Part shown: positions 25,969 through 36,200 of the stretch, piece after piece | How positions within the stretch are numbered: the stretch's first letter is position 1 | Layout: each line of letters begins with the position of its first letter | Origin: Schoenoplectus triqueter | Lineage: Eukaryota > Streptophyta > Magnoliopsida > Poales > Cyperaceae | Direction: 5' to 3' | NCBI GenBank assembly: GCA_964058805.1 | Contig: CAXKVV010000847.1 | Coordinates: 26,394 to 90,393 of the forward strand | DNA length: 64,000 nt | Notes under the pieces: model-generated | What the model was told of the DNA's origin: nothing | Database searches by the model: none | What the model saw: only the letters and a program-made list of their open reading frames with translations | Made by a program: the position numbers and the translations under genes

Positions 25969-27290
25969 CCTTTTGGTAAAATCGTGCCTTTTGGTATAAA
26001 CTTAAGCTTTATTGGTCCAATTAATTATAATTTAGGGCATATCATTGCATTTGTCGTGTTGTACCTCTTTCTTGACTTGCAGATTCGAAATATTACGAAA
26101 TCCCGACTTTTGGAGCACTTTTCTGCCTTTCTGGTACGTGTTTCTTAAACTTATCTAAATGGGGAAACTCACCATGGTGAAACTTACCAACACGCACCAA
26201 TTGAGTGGAATAATGAGTGAAATGTGAGATCTTCCAAAATGCCAAAGGCACAAATTATTGGAGAGATGTGAGATTCCACATATATGTGCACTGATACACA
26301 CTTCACCCACTTTAAATGAAACATCTGAGTTCCACAGAACGGCATAGCCGCGTGTGTCGAAAGACGCGGCCTCGGTGTTGTCCATTCCGACCGGGAATAA
26401 TTAGAATGGACAGGGTTTGGCGCCTGTCCCTCACAGGTTCCATTGGGTCACAAGGGAACCCGGCTTTTTGCTAAATCCTTTGGTGTTTGGTGTTATATCC
26501 AAGAAAAAGCACTGCACGCCCAAAGATGAGTTCACTTCGTGTGATCTTGGAGGAGTCAGAACAAAGGACTACTCGTTGTGCCTGGCGCTTGCGTCAAAAC
26601 AACGAGAATGGTGAAAGTCTTACCATACACACACTAAACACCAGTTGAGAGTGATATTGAGAGAAAAGTGAGTCTACCAAAGCACACAAAGTGCCTAGCG
26701 GAGTGACTTGTGAGAGTCCACAAAAACACGTACACATCCACTTTTCACTTCCAATCATTGAGAGTTAGGAAGATTCCACATATGGCTAGTTGCAAAGTGC
26801 CAGAAATGTCGTAACCTAGGTTGAGTTCATCTGACCTGGCAAAACAATGGATGAACGTGGTTGCGGGATTGTCCTGGGTGTTCTCCAAACAGTCGTCCCT
26901 TGGTTTGTATAGTTGGCTAAGTAAAACCGACAACTGAAAAAGTGCTTCGGAAGGCGGGATGTCATGTAGAGGCCATGAGCAGAGGTCAACGGGTCGTCCA
27001 CCATTGTCTGCGATCAGTTCAGCAGTGTTTGCAGAGGCAGGCGAGTAGTTCCACATTGGAATATTGATGTATGCGAGTCGCTCACCATTACCAACGGGTT
27101 GTCAACATTGGATTTGCACCACTAAACACTCAGGTATTGGCATACATCAATGTAAATGGCTGCATCTGATTTTACGTGGCAGAACAAGACCCAACGAGTC
27201 GTTCACCACTGTCAACGGGTAGTTGAAGGCACTGCCCAGTTTTGGAAGGAAATCTGCTGAAGATCTATTTTGGAGACGCGTTTTGTGGCT

Positions 27291-27298
27291 TATAAAAG
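27291..27298 (+). promoter_or_regulatory. TATA box of Athila/Tat-like LTR
   Basis: TATAAAAG in the context GGCTTATAAAAGGAG, about 1.2 kb before the primer site. It is the best core-promoter match in the LTR region and would place the RNA start near 27320. Confidence 0.5.
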
Positions 27299-27969
27299 GA
27301 GAGTTTCTGCAGGGATTCGGGGGAGGATCTTGTAGGGTTTCAAGGGAAGAGATTGGAGGCGGCTACCAACCTTGGAGAGCACGTATTTCGAGAGAAATTC
27401 GACCACGAAGACAACACCTCGCTCATCTTGAGATCTTCGGTTTTATCAACATGATCTCTTATTTTCTTTACTTTTCTTTGTGTTCTTTTGTCATGACTGA
27501 GTAGTTTACTTGTTCTTAGGGATTAGGGTAGATTGTTGTGAATGGATTGATGATTATGCTATGTTTTTATTGTTGTATTATGTTCAACTTGTTGCACGTT
27601 AATAATATCTTTGCATGAATTGATTGTTGTTTTGTATGGTAAACCCGCGGACGAAGGCCAAGTCCGGTGTGGTTGTTAATATCAACTGACCAACCTTTAT
27701 TTTATGCATTGCTTGAGTTGATCTTCGGATCCATAAGTACCCGAGAGGGGAAATTGCGTTATACGACGGTATTAACGGAACTTAGGTATAAAACAAGTTG
27801 ATTTATGATTAGTCATAATCCTAGAAATGTTTTAATGAACTAATAACATTATAAAGTCCAACACACGAAAGTTGAGGAGTCAATCTGACTATTAGTTTCA
27901 TTGAACGTTCATAATACACGATAGAAGCCTATGTTAATTGGTTTGACGGCTGTCTGGCAGATGTCAACT

Positions 27970-28174
27970 GGTCGTTTAGGACACTGAACGGGTAGTTGAC
28001 CATCTGTCAGCGCTGTTGAACAGCGACAAGACCAATGTCTGCAGGTAGTTCAGGACACTGAATGCCCTGCAAACATCGGTATTGTTTACCTAGCATGCCC
28101 TCTGCGAGTCGTTCAGGACACTGAACGGGTCGCATACCTATGTCGGCGGGTCGTTCATAGTAGTGAACGGGTAG
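27970..28174 (+). repeat. palindromic sub-repeats in Athila/Tat-like LTR
   Basis: Short units built on GTTCAGGACACTGAAC, whose arms GTTCAG and CTGAAC can pair around GACA, are flanked by GGTCG or GGTAG on the left and GGGTAG or GGGTCG on the right. Copies or variants lie at 27970-27994, 28044-28066, 28103-28132 and 28145-28174. Weaker ones sit upstream at 26987-27010, 27073-27101 and 27192-27222. Spacing is irregular, so this is a degenerate family and not a clean tandem repeat. Confidence 0.7.
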
Positions 28175-28508
28175 TTGACCATTGATCCAGAGCAACAATT
28201 GATCCCGAACTCCTTAGGAATACCTTTGATAGTTAAGTTTAAAACCAAAATTTTATTTGCACTTGTTTACTCTCTATTTTTAATTGTCTTTTAATTACTT
28301 AGGATTCCTTAATCAAAACAATTGCTTACAACCCCCCATTTTATACAAAAATACCAAAAATAGTTTTCGAGTCCAAATTAAAGTCGGTTTAGAAGTAAGT
28401 CCCGTCTCTGTGGTTCGACCCTGATCTGCAATTGACCGTCGTTTGGTGCGACATAAAACTGGGATTAGGAAAGTATAAATAGTATTTGATACAACACCAA
28501 CATCAAAT

Positions 28509-28526
28509 TAGCGCCGTTGCCGGGGA
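28509..28526 (+). other. primer-binding site, tRNA-Asp type
   Basis: TAGCGCCGTTGCCGGGGA matches the complement of the plant tRNA-Asp 3' end with one mismatch (A for G at the second base). Priming from this tRNA is known for Athila-type elements. It lies a few bases after the inferred LTR end and marks the start of minus-strand synthesis. Confidence 0.85.
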
Positions 28527-28619
28527 CGGTGTATTTATTTCTAAACTCGTCTTTAGTTTCCTTTTTTTAGTCCTAACTTTCTTCTTCTTCTCATCTTTGT
28601 CTGTTTCAGGTGAACTAAA

Positions 28620-30203
28620 CTGGATCGATTCCCTGCGGTTGGTGATTACAACCTAAGGAGTGGACGCCGGTTCCCGAACCCGATTGCATCAACCAATTCA
28701 GACACCTCTTCTTTTTCTACCACTATTGCGGAGAACTGGGAGGAAGAAAAGGCTCGCCTTGAGGCCGAGTTGGCACAACTCCAACTTCAGAGGGACGCAC
28801 GACGTACTCTGATGGACTACCACGTCCCGCGAGCGGACGACGCGCGAGGTCCAATTGTTCTTCCGACATTTTAAGGAGAACAACCGCATCTCAACTCCAG
28901 TCTCATCAACATAATTCAACAGAACACATTCCACAGGATGGAGCATGAGAACCCGCACGACCACCTCTACCGTTTCCTTCAAGTCTGTGATACCGTGAGA
29001 CGAGGTGACGCGCCGGAAGACTACGTTCGATTGCACTTGTTCTCTTTCTCTCTGAGGGACAAGGCACTCGCTTGGTTTAATTCTCTTCCTCGAGGCTCAG
29101 TTGGTACCTGGGCCAACATGTCTAATCTCTTCTTGACTAAATACTTTCCACATAGAAAAACTGCTAAAATTAGAGCCCAAATTAACGCATTTAGTCAAAG
29201 GCCTGATGAATCACTTGGTGAAGCTTGGGACAGATACAACCAACTCTTATTGTCTTGTCCCCATCATAATGTGCCCGATTGGATATTAGTAGAGTCATTC
29301 ATGAAAGGGTTATCTGATAATGACCGCTTTATTGCTAATACTGCTGCAGGTGGATCAGTTATACACATTCCTCCCGAGGAGGCACTCGAACTCTTCGCTA
29401 GACTTGCTCTTCAGCACCAATGGTCATACAAAGATCACGTCCGAGCTTCTGGAGGAGGGAGATACGAAGTTGACAAGTACACAGCTCTGGAAGCCAAGTT
29501 GAACGCACTACAATCACAACTCAATAAGCAGGCAGAAACCGCTAAGGCCATCGAAACACCGAGCTGTGAACTATGTGGTGACGAGGGACATGTCTACGCC
29601 GACTGCCCCCAAAGGACGACCGAAAAGGAAGTAAATTCTCTAAATAGTATGCCTTCCTACTTCCCTAAGCCACCGTTCAGTCAATCCTACTCTAGGGATT
29701 CCACAGACCGACAATATTGGAAGGAAAACCCTGACCGTCCTCACTTTGGGCAATCTGGCAACAACAACCCTCTAAGGTACCAAAACCACGGGCCCAACCA
29801 AGGCAACAACAACCGCCCACCATTTACTTCGGGGCAAGTCCAGCTCAACCAAGAATTCAAGAGCTTTATGCACGAGCAAGGCAAGGTGAACATGATAATT
29901 CTTGAAGAGCTACAAAAGATCCGAGAGGCTCAAACCAATGGATCCACCTCTGAGGCACCAAAGTTGCCAACAAAACCGGTGCCAAATCCATCGGGAGATT
30001 GCAAGCCTGTTCACGTCCTACGGAGCGGCAAGTCTTACGCTGGTCCCACGAACCCCGAGGTGGTTTTGACAACATCTGATCCTGCACAACCACCCGCTGT
30101 TCCAGAGGCTGAAACAGAGGTGTGCGACCCGTTGGGTGTGGTATGCGACCCGCTAACAGTTGCACAGAGGCCTGACAGAGCAGTGAACGACAGAGCAGTG
30201 AAC
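28620..30203 (+). pseudogene. gag of Athila/Tat-like element, broken
   Basis: Capsid/nucleocapsid gene that would package element RNA. The reading frame can be followed from 28620, where CTG stands at the likely original start (no ATG there), through an in-frame TAA at 28872-28874, then open from 28875. From the first downstream ATG (28938) the recognisable order is: retrotransposon Gag core, residues about 5-165, with the SLRDKALAWF stretch; a CCHC zinc knuckle, C210-X2-C213-X4-H218-X4-C223 (29565-29606); a Pro/Asn/Gln-rich tail; and LRSGK (30018-30032), near the usual Gag end in Athila/Tat elements. The frame then runs into satellite and stops at 30311. With the start lost, one nonsense codon and no pol, it is dead. 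The Gag lineage call is firm; I cannot separate Athila from other Tat-related branches. Confidence 0.85.
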
Positions 30204-33200
30204 GCCCTCGGACTCGTTTTAGACGGTACCGAGGGCCTCGAGTCCCGTTTTCAAGTTTTACGCGCTCGGACCCGTTTTCGACGGTACCGAGGGCATCGGG
30301 TATCGTTTTAATGTTTTGCGCGCCCGAACTCATTTTCGGCGGTACCGATGGTGTCGGGTCCCGTTTTCATGTTTTGCGCGCGTGGACTCATTTTCGGCGG
30401 TACCGAGGGCGTCGGTTCCCGTTTACATGTTTTGCGCACCCGGACTCATTTTCGGCGGTAACGAGCTCGTCGGGTCCCGAACTCATTTTCGGCGGTACCG
30501 AGGGCGTCGGGTATCGTTTTCATGTTTTGCGCGCCATAACTCATTTTCGACAGTACCGAGGGCGTCGGGTCCCGTTTTCATGTTTTGCGCGCCCGGACTC
30601 GTGTTCGGCGGTCTCGAGGGCGTCGGGTATCGTTTTCATGTTTTGCGCGCCCGAACTCATTTTCGGCGGTCTCGAGGGCGTCGGGTATTGTTTTCATGTT
30701 TTGCGCGCCCGATTTTCGCGGTACCGAAGGCGTCGGGTCCCGTTTTCATGTTTTGCGTGCCCGGACTCGTTTTCGGCGGTACCGAGGGCGTCGGGTCCTG
30801 TTTTCACGTTTTGCGCGCCCGGACTCGTTTTCAGCGGTACCGAGGTTGTCGGGTCCCGTTTTCATGTTTTGCGCGCCTGGACTCGTCCTCGGCGATGGGT
30901 CCCGTTTTAATGTTTTGCGCGCCCAGACTCATTTTCGGCGGTCTCGAGGGCGTCAGGTCCCGTTTTCGGCGGTACCGAGGGCGTCGGGTCCCGTTTTCAT
31001 GTTTTGCGCGCCTGGACTCGTTTTCGGCGATCTCGAGGGCGTCGGGTATCGTTTTCATGTTTTGCGCGCCCGAACTCGTTTTCGGCGGTACCGAGGGCGT
31101 CGGGTATCGTTTTCATGTTTTGCGCGCCCAGACTCATTTTCGGCGGTACCGAGGGCTTCGGGTCCCGTTTTCACTTTTTGCGCGCCCGGACTCGTTTTCG
31201 GCGAAACCGAGGTTGTCGGGTCCCGTTTTCATGTTTTGCGCGCCCGGACTCGTTTTCGGCGGTCTCGAGGGTGTCGGGTCACGTTTTCGGCGGGATCGAG
31301 GGCGTCGGGTATCGTTTTCATGTTTTGCGCGCCCAACTCGTTTTCGGCGGTCTCAAGGGTGTCGGGTCCCGTTTTCGGCGGGATCGAGGGCGTCGGGTAT
31401 CGTTTTCATGTTTTGCGCGCCCAACTCGTTTTCGGCGGTCTCAAGGGTGTCGGGTCCCGTTTTCGACGGGATCGAGGGCTTCGGGTATCGTTTTCATGTT
31501 TTGCGCGCCCGAACTCATTTTCGGCGGTACGGAGGGCGTCGAGTCCCGTTTTCATGTTTTGCGCGCCCAGACTCTTTTTCGGCGATACCAAAGGCGTCAG
31601 GTCCCGTTTTAATGTTTTGCGCTCCCGGACACGTTTTCGGCGGTCTCGAGGGCGTCGGGTCCCGTTTTCGACGGAATCGAGGGTGTCGGGTATCGTTTTC
31701 ATGTTTTGCGCCCCCGAACTCATTTTCGGCGGTACCGAGGGCGTCGGGTCCCGTTTTCATGTTTTGCGCGCCCGGACTTATTTTCGGCGATACCGAAGGC
31801 GTCAGGTCCCGTTTTAAGGTTTTGTGCGCCCGGACTCGTTTTTGGCGGTACCCAGGGCGTCGGGTCCCGTTAAAATGTTTTACGCGCCCGGACTCGTTTT
31901 AGACGGTACCGAGGGCCTCGGGTCCCGTTTTCAAGTTTTGCGCTCCCGGACTCGTTTTCGACGGTTCTGAGGGCGTCGGGTATCGTTTTTATGTTTTGCG
32001 CGCCCGGACTCGTTTTCGGTGATACCGAGGGCGTCGGGTCCCGTTTTCATGTTTTGCGCGGCCGGACTCGTTTTCGGCGATACCGAGGGCGTCGGGTCCC
32101 GTTTTCAAGTTTTGTGCGCCCGGACTCGTTTTCGGCGGTCTCGAGGGCGTCGGGTCCCGTTTTCGGAGGTACCGAGGGCGTCGGGTATCGTTTTCATGTT
32201 TTGCGCGCCCGAACTCATTTTCGGCGGTACCGAGGGCGTCGGGTATCATTTTCATGTTTTTCGCGCCCGAACTCATTTTCGGCGGTACCGATGGCGTCGG
32301 GTCCCGTTTTCATGCTTTGCGCGCCCGGACTCGTTTTCGGCGATACGGAAGGCGTCCGGTCCCGTTTTAATGTTATGCGCGCCCGGAAACGTTTTCGGCG
32401 GTCTCGAGGGCGTCGGGTCCCGTTTTCGACGGTATCGAGGGCGTCGGGTATCGTTTTCATGTTTTGCGCGCACGATCTCATTTTCGGCGGTACAGAGGGC
32501 GTCGGGTCCCGTTTTCATGTTTTGCGCGCCCGGACTCATTTTCGGCGGTGCCGAGGGCGTCGGGTCCCGTTTTCATGTTTTGCGCGCCCGGACTCGTTTT
32601 CGGCGATACCGAAGGTGTCCGGTCCCGTTTTAATGTTTTGCGCGCCCGGACACGTTTTCGGCGGTCTCGAGGGCGTCGGGTCCCGTTTTCGACGGTATCG
32701 AGGGCGTCGGGTATCGTTTTCATGTTTTGCGCGCCCGAACTCATTTTCGGCGGTACCGTGGGCGTCGGGTCCCGTTTTCTTGTTTTGCGCGCCCGAACTC
32801 ATTTTCGACGGTACCGTGGGCGTCGGGTCCCGTTTTCATGTTTTGCGCGCCCGTACTTGTTTTCGGCGGTACCGAGGGCGTCCGGTCGCGTTTTCATGTT
32901 TTGCGCTCCGGGACTCGTTTTCGACGGTTACGAGGGCGTCGGGTCCCGTTTACATGTTTTGCGCGCCCGGACTCGTTTTCGGCGGTACCGAGGGCGTCGG
33001 GTCCCATTTTCACGTTTCGCGCGCCCGGACTTGTTTTCGGCGGTACCGAGCTCGTCAGGTCTCAGACTCTTTTTCGGCGGTATCGAGGGCGTCGGGTATC
33101 GTATTCATGTTTTACGCGCCCGGACTCGTTTTCGGCGGTGCCGAGGGCGTTGGGTCCCGTTTTCACGTTTTGCGCGCCCAGACTCGTTTTCGGCGGTCTC

Positions 33201-36200
33201 GAGTGCGTCGGGTCCCGTTTTCGGCGGTCTCGAGGGCGTCGGGTATCGTTTTCATGTTTTGCGCGCCCGAACTCATTTTCGACGGTACCGAGGGCGTCGG
33301 GTTCCGTTTTCATGTTTTGCGCGCGTGGACTTGTTTTCGGAGGTACCGAGGGCGTCGGGTCCCGTTTTCATGTTTTGCGCGCCCGGACTCGTTTTCGGCG
33401 GTACCGAGGGCGGCGGGTCTCGTTTTCATGTTTTGCGCTCCCGGACTCGTTTTTGGCGGTAACGAGGGCGTCGGGTCCCGTTTTCATGTTTTGCGCGTCC
33501 GGACTCGTTTTCGGCGGTCCCGAGGGCGTCGGGTATCGTCTTCATGTTTTGCGCTCCCGGACTCGTTTTCGGCGGTACCGAGGGCGTCGCGTCCTGTTTT
33601 CACGTTTTGCGCGCCCGGACTCGTTTTCGGCGATATCGAGGGCGTCGGGTCCCGTTTTAATGTTTTTCGCGTCCGGACTCGTTTTCGGCGGTCTCGAGGG
33701 CGTCGGGTATCGTTTTCACGTTTTGCGCGCCCGAACTCATTTTCGGCGGTACCGAGCTCGTCTGGTCCCGGACTAATTTTCGGCGGTATCGAGGGCGTCG
33801 GGTATCGTTTTCATGTTTTGCGCGCCCGAACTCATTTTCGGCGGTACCGAGGGCGTCGGGTCCCGTTTACATGTTTTGCGCGCCCGGACTCGTTTTCGGC
33901 GGTACCGAGGGCGTTGAGTCCTCTTTTCACGTTTTGCGCGCCCGGACTCGTTTTTGGCGGCCTCGAGGGCGTCAGCTATCGTTTTCACGCTTTGCGCGCC
34001 CGAACTCATTTTCGGCTGTGTCGAGGGCGTCGGGTATCGTTTTCATGTTTTGCGCGTCGGAACTCATGTTCGGCGGTACCGAGGGCGTCGGGTCCCGATT
34101 TCATGTTTTGCGCGCCCGGACTCGTTTTCGGCGATATCGAGGGCGTCGGGTCCCGTTTTAATCTTTTGCGCGTTCGGACTCGTTTTTGGCGGTCTCGAGG
34201 GCGTCGGGTATCGTTTTCACGTTTTGCGCGCCCGAACTCATTTTCAGCGGTACCGAGCTCGTCGGGTCCCGGACTCGTTTTCGGCGATACCGAAGGCGTC
34301 AGGTCCCGTTTAAATGTTTTGCGCGCCCGAATTCATTTTCGGCGGTACCGAGGGCGTCGGGTCCCGTTTTCATGTTTTGCGCGCCCGGACTCGTTTTCGG
34401 CGGTCTCGAGGGCGTCGGGTCCCGTTTTCATGTTTTGCGCACCCCGACTCGTTTTCGGCAGTACCGAGGGCGTCGGGTATCGTCTTCATGTTTTGCGCTC
34501 CCGGACTCGTTTCCGGCGGTACCGAGGGCGTCGAGTCCTGTTTTCACGTTTTGCGCGCCCGGACTTGTTTTCGGCGGTACCGAGCTCGTCGGGTCCCGGA
34601 CTCATTTTCGACGGTATCGAGAGCATCGGGTATCGTTTTCATATTTTTGCGCGCTAGAACTCATTTTCGGCTGTACCGAGGGCGTCAGGTCCAGTTTTAA
34701 TGTTTTGCGCGCCCGGACTCGTTTTCGGCGGTCTCGAGGGCGTCGGATATCGTTTTCAAGTTTTGCGCGCTAGAACTCATTTTCGGCGGTACCGAGGGCG
34801 TCGGGTCCCGTTTTCATGTTTTGCGCGCCCGGACTCGTATTCGGCGGTACCGAGGGCGTCGGGTTCCGTTTTCACGTTTTGCGCGCCGGACTCGTTTTCG
34901 GCGATATCGAGGGCGTCGGGTCCCGTTTTAATGTTTTGCGCGCCCAGACTCATTTTCGGCGGTTTCGAAGGCGTCGGGTCCCGTTTTCAGCGGTACCGAT
35001 GGCGTCGTGTCTCATTTTCTTGTTTTGCGCGCCCGGAATCATTTTCGGCGGTACCCAAGGCGTCGGGTATCGTTTTAATGTTTTGCGCGCCTGAACTCGT
35101 TTTAGACGGTACCGAGGGCCTCGGGTCCCGTTTTCAAGTTTTGCGCGCCCGGACTCGTTTTCGACGGTACCGAGGGCGTCGGGTATCTTTTTAATGTTTT
35201 GCGCGCCCGAACTCATTTTCGGCTGTACCGAGTGCGTCGGCTCCCGTTTTCATGTTTTGCGCGCCCGGATTCGTTTTCGGCGATACCGAGGGCGTCGGTT
35301 CCTGTTTTCATGTTTTGTGCGCCTGGACTCGTTTTCGGCGGTCTCGAGGGCGTCGGATCCCGTTTTCGGCGGTATCGTGGGCGTCGGGTATCGTTTTCAC
35401 GTTTTGCGCGCCCGAACTCATTTTCGGCGGTACCGAGCTCGTCGGGTCCCAGACTCATTTTCGGCGGTACCGAGGGCGTCGGGTCCCGTTTTCATGTTTT
35501 GCGCGCCCGGACTCATTTTCGACGGTACCGAGGGCGTCGGGTCCCGTTTTCATGTTTTGCGCGCCCGGACTCGTTTTCGGCTGTCTCGAGGGCGTCGGGT
35601 CCCGTTTTCATGTTTTGCGCGCCCGAACTCATTTTCGGCGGTACCGAGGGCGTCGGGTATCGTTTTCATGTTATGCGTGCCCGAACTCATTTTCGGCTGT
35701 ACCGAGGGCGTCGGGTCCCGTTTTCATGTTGCGTGCCCGGACTCGTTTTACACGGTACCGAGGGCGTCGGGTATCGTTTTAATGTTTTGCGCGCCCGAAC
35801 TCATTTTCGGCGGTACCAAGGGCGTCGGGTCCCGTTTTCATGTTTTGCGCGCCCGGATTCATTTTCGGCGATACCGAGGGCGTCGGGTCCTGTTTTCATG
35901 TTTTGTGCGCCTGGACTCGTTTTCGGCGGTCTCGAGGGCGTCGGATCCCGTTTTCGGCGGTATCGAGGGCGTCGGGTATCGTTTTCACGTTTTGCGCGCC
36001 CGAACTCATTTTCGGCGGTACCGAGCTCGTCGGTTCCCAGACTCATTTTCGGCGGTACCGAGGGCGTCGGGTCCCGTTTTCATGTTTTGGGCGCCCGGAC
36101 TCGTTTTCGGCGGTACCGAGGGCGTCGGGTCCCGTTTTCATGTTTTGCGCGCCCGGACTCGTTTTCGGCGGTACCGAGGGCGTTGGGTCCCGTTTTAATG

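Larger units (their letters stand above)
25969..28505 (+). repeat. 5' LTR region of Athila/Tat-like element (left end uncertain)
   Basis: The region upstream of the primer site has no coding potential. A TATAAAAG box is at 27291-27298, and the end is probably CA at 28502 or 28505, a few bases before the primer site. The left limit cannot be fixed because no second LTR survives. The first 30 bp contain the direct repeat GCCTTTTGGTA (25968-25978, 25986-25996). Other contents are three short stem-loops (26348-26429), a degenerate duplication (about 26176-26290 with 26612-26735), and a family of short palindromic units (26987-27222 and 27970-28174). The length, at least 2.5 kb, is on the long side for this group, so some of the left part may be something else. 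Confidence 0.65.
25969..30203 (+). mobile_element. Athila/Tat-like Ty3/gypsy fragment: 5' LTR region, PBS and gag
   Basis: About 4.2 kb of AT-richer sequence embedded in satellite. In order it holds a long LTR-like region, a tRNA-Asp primer-binding site, an untranslated leader and most of gag. Assignment to the Athila/Tat group rests on the primer site, the U5 motif GTCTCTGTGGTTCGACCC (28404-28421), the Gag capsid pattern and the C-terminal LRSGK motif typical of those Gag proteins. Protease, RT, RNase H, integrase and the 3' LTR are all absent: the right edge joins satellite at about 30203 inside an ambiguous stretch (GCCCTCGGACTCG). The left junction is near 25968. The satellite phase does not resume across the fragment and no target duplication is visible, so both ends look like later rearrangement rather than insertion boundaries. 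Confidence 0.85.

Noticed and set aside
26745..27056. Minus-strand open frame in the Athila-like LTR region
   Set aside because: Short, with no recognisable motif, inside non-coding LTR sequence, and antisense to the element.
31991..34657. Very long open frames (888, 1017, 693, 627 codons and others) as protein-coding genes
   Set aside because: They are pure satellite with a 58-residue period, open because the monomer lacks stops. Many have no ATG start, and overlapping frames are equally open.
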